From Glomus cerebriforme (taxonomy: Eukaryota > Glomeromycota > Glomeromycetes > Glomerales > Glomeraceae), in the NCBI GenBank assembly GCA_003550305.1, contig QKYT01000002.1:341776-352920 (forward strand): a DNA stretch of 11,145 bases, given 5' to 3'. Below are positions 10,190-11,145 of this stretch, one piece after another. The position numbers and the translations under genes were made by a program. Positions within the stretch are counted from its first letter, which is position 1, and every line of letters begins with the position of its first letter. A model generated the notes under the pieces. The model searched no databases and was not told where the DNA came from. It saw nothing but the letters and a program-made list of their open reading frames with translations.

Positions 10190-10948
10190 TTATTGAGTAT
10201 TATTCAATTCTAAAACCGTCAAGTCAAAGAACTCTTTCATACTTAAACCAACTCCATTGCTTTCATTAATCGTAGTACAATTATTATTATTACAATCTTG
10301 TAATAATGAATAAATGTCCTCTGATGATGGTTCATATAACGACGGAGAAATACCTTCCGATGAAGAGGAATCCGAATATTGTGGCGAATATAATAAATTA
10401 AAGTTTTCCGATGAAGGTATTAAAGGATATTGTGATGATGGTAGTGGATCATCAATCTGTGGCGCAATACCGTTTTTAATTTTATCAAATCGAAGTTTAA
10501 ATTTCCTTTCAGGACGAAATTTATAATCAGGATAAATTACATTATGAATTTCTTTTGCCGAAATATGTAAAATGTCGAAAAATTGTTTAACTTGTGGAGG
10601 TTGTTGTTTCCATGAGTTGCTAGCCAACGAACTAATATCTTGTACACGTAATTTATTAATTTTAGAAAAGATCTTTATTTTAGCAGTAAAATCCTTACGA
10701 AACAACATCCAAGGATTTTGTGGACGAGGAATCTTCCCATTTTTCATTGGTTTAGGTAAAAGTAATTCCTCAAAAGGAAGGGTTAACTCATATGGTAAAT
10801 CAGGTGGTAATAAAGAAAAAAGGATTTGAAATAAAGGATTATTATTAGGAATTGGCATAATTTCAGTTGAATTGACAGCAGTATTGGAGGGAGAAGAAGG
10901 AAAGTTATTTATACATTGCATTAAAGGGGTTGATTTCGCTTTAGGCAT
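10190..10948 (-). CDS. MATA-HMG-type HMG-box protein 2 (252 aa)
   Basis: This is a single-exon gene for a putative HMG-box transcription factor, paralogous to the one at 7661-8368. It starts MPKAKS; a TAA lies in frame two codons upstream of this ATG, which fixes the start for an unspliced transcript. A conserved stretch LPYELTLPFEELL (51-63) precedes the HMG box at about residues 75-149: RPQNPWMLFRKDF, VQDISSLASNSWK with core Trp113, AKEIHNVIYPDYKFRPERK. It keeps the Asn and RKD that protein 1 has lost. The tail is Ser/Pro/acid-rich (SSQYPLIPSS, YSDSSSSEG) with a short Asn run (220-223), like a transcription activation region. DNA target and role are unknown. Confidence 0.92.
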   Translation of the reverse strand: MPKAKSTPLMQCINNFPSSPSNTAVNSTEIMPIPNNNPLFQILFSLLPPDLPYELTLPFEELLLPKPMKNGKIPRPQNPWMLFRKDFTAKIKIFSKINKLRVQDISSLASNSWKQQPPQVKQFFDILHISAKEIHNVIYPDYKFRPERKFKLRFDKIKNGIAPQIDDPLPSSQYPLIPSSENFNLLYSPQYSDSSSSEGISPSLYEPSSEDIYSLLQDCNNNNCTTINESNGVGLSMKEFFDLTVLELNNTQ

Positions 10949-10978
10949 TTTTTAAAAAAAAAAAGTCGATTTTTTTTT

Positions 10979-10988
10979 TTGCTAAAGA
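10979..10988 (-). promoter_or_regulatory. Upstream element shared with HMG gene 1 (copy 2)
   Basis: TCTTTAGCAA on the gene strand, about 31 bp before the start codon and preceded by a pyrimidine-rich stretch. As at the first HMG gene, an AATCGA word lies between it and the ATG. It could be an initiator or factor site, or the acceptor of a 5'-UTR intron whose donor might be GTAAGT at 11097. Confidence 0.4.
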
Positions 10989-11035
10989 GAAAAAAACTGA
11001 ATTTAAGAAAAGAGAATGCCTCATAATTTGGTGGT

Positions 11036-11042
11036 TTATATA
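11036..11042 (-). promoter_or_regulatory. TATA-like box upstream of HMG gene 2
   Basis: TATATAA on the minus strand, within AATTATATAAA, lies about 88 bp before the start codon and 48 bp before the shared TCTTTAGCAA element. Confidence 0.35.
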
Positions 11043-11093
11043 ATTCTCGATGAAAGATAAAAAGACCATAAATGAAAATGATTTGCTATATAC

Positions 11094-11145
11094 TTACAGT
11101 ATTTGATATATTGACGGAGTAATATCTCCTTCATTAGGATCGTCA
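11094..11145 (-). CDS. Possible 3' end of another minus-strand gene (partial)
   Basis: Read from the window edge, one frame gives DDPNEGDITPSIYQIL and a TAA stop. The composition is less AT-rich than the flank, and the sequence is polar and protein-like. The stop overlaps a perfect donor (CT|GTAAGT at 11097), so it could instead be an exon, or a 5'-UTR exon of HMG gene 2. Only the sequence beyond 11145 can decide. No family is recognisable. Confidence 0.28.
   Translation of the reverse strand, partial: DDPNEGDITPSIYQIL

Noticed and set aside
10314..10829. Two plus-strand frames opposite HMG gene 2
   Set aside because: Antisense shadows of the HMG coding frame, which has a clear domain on the minus strand.

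Overview
The window looks like nuclear DNA of a fungus, most likely an arbuscular mycorrhizal fungus (Glomeromycotina, Rhizophagus-like). The evidence is very AT-rich sequence full of long A and T homopolymers, genes cut by many 60-120 bp GT-AG introns, a fungal-type vacuolar ATPase subunit A, and two single-exon genes of the MATA-HMG type, a family known to be greatly expanded in Rhizophagus. The species call is an inference. No bacterial, organellar, viral, CRISPR or rRNA features were seen.

Layout. Positions 66-3300 (minus) hold a complete V-ATPase catalytic subunit A gene, rebuilt by me as 18 exons coding 619 residues, without the intein found in Saccharomyces VMA1. A promoter region of about 580 bp (3301-3877) separates it from a divergent plus-strand gene, 3878-4325, coding a 102-residue lysine/arginine-rich protein that resembles the ribosome-assembly factor Alb1. 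Convergent with it, 4410-6544 (minus) codes a 528-residue patatin-like protein of the Tgl3/4/5-SDP1 triacylglycerol lipase type (8 exons, one of only 8 nt). Its nucleophile serine is replaced by alanine, so it may be a pseudoenzyme.

From about 6545 the sequence becomes gene-poor. A possible small plus-strand transcription unit (TATA box near 7102, spliced 33-codon frame, AATAAA at 7489) lies before two MATA-HMG-type genes on the minus strand (7661-8368 and 10190-10948). These two share the start MPK(S/A)KS, a short Y(D/E)LTL motif ahead of the box, and an upstream element, so they are paralogues about 1.8 kb apart. The DNA between them is AT-rich and shows no convincing gene. The last 52 bases may hold the 3' end of another minus-strand gene.

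The window does not show a functional operon-like system. The housekeeping block (vacuole acidification, probable ribosome assembly, lipid-droplet lipase homologue) sits beside an accessory block of rapidly diverging HMG genes. The points most worth following are the lipase lacking its catalytic serine, the 8-nt microexon, the shared HMG upstream element, and the TATA-to-poly(A) unit at 7100-7500.
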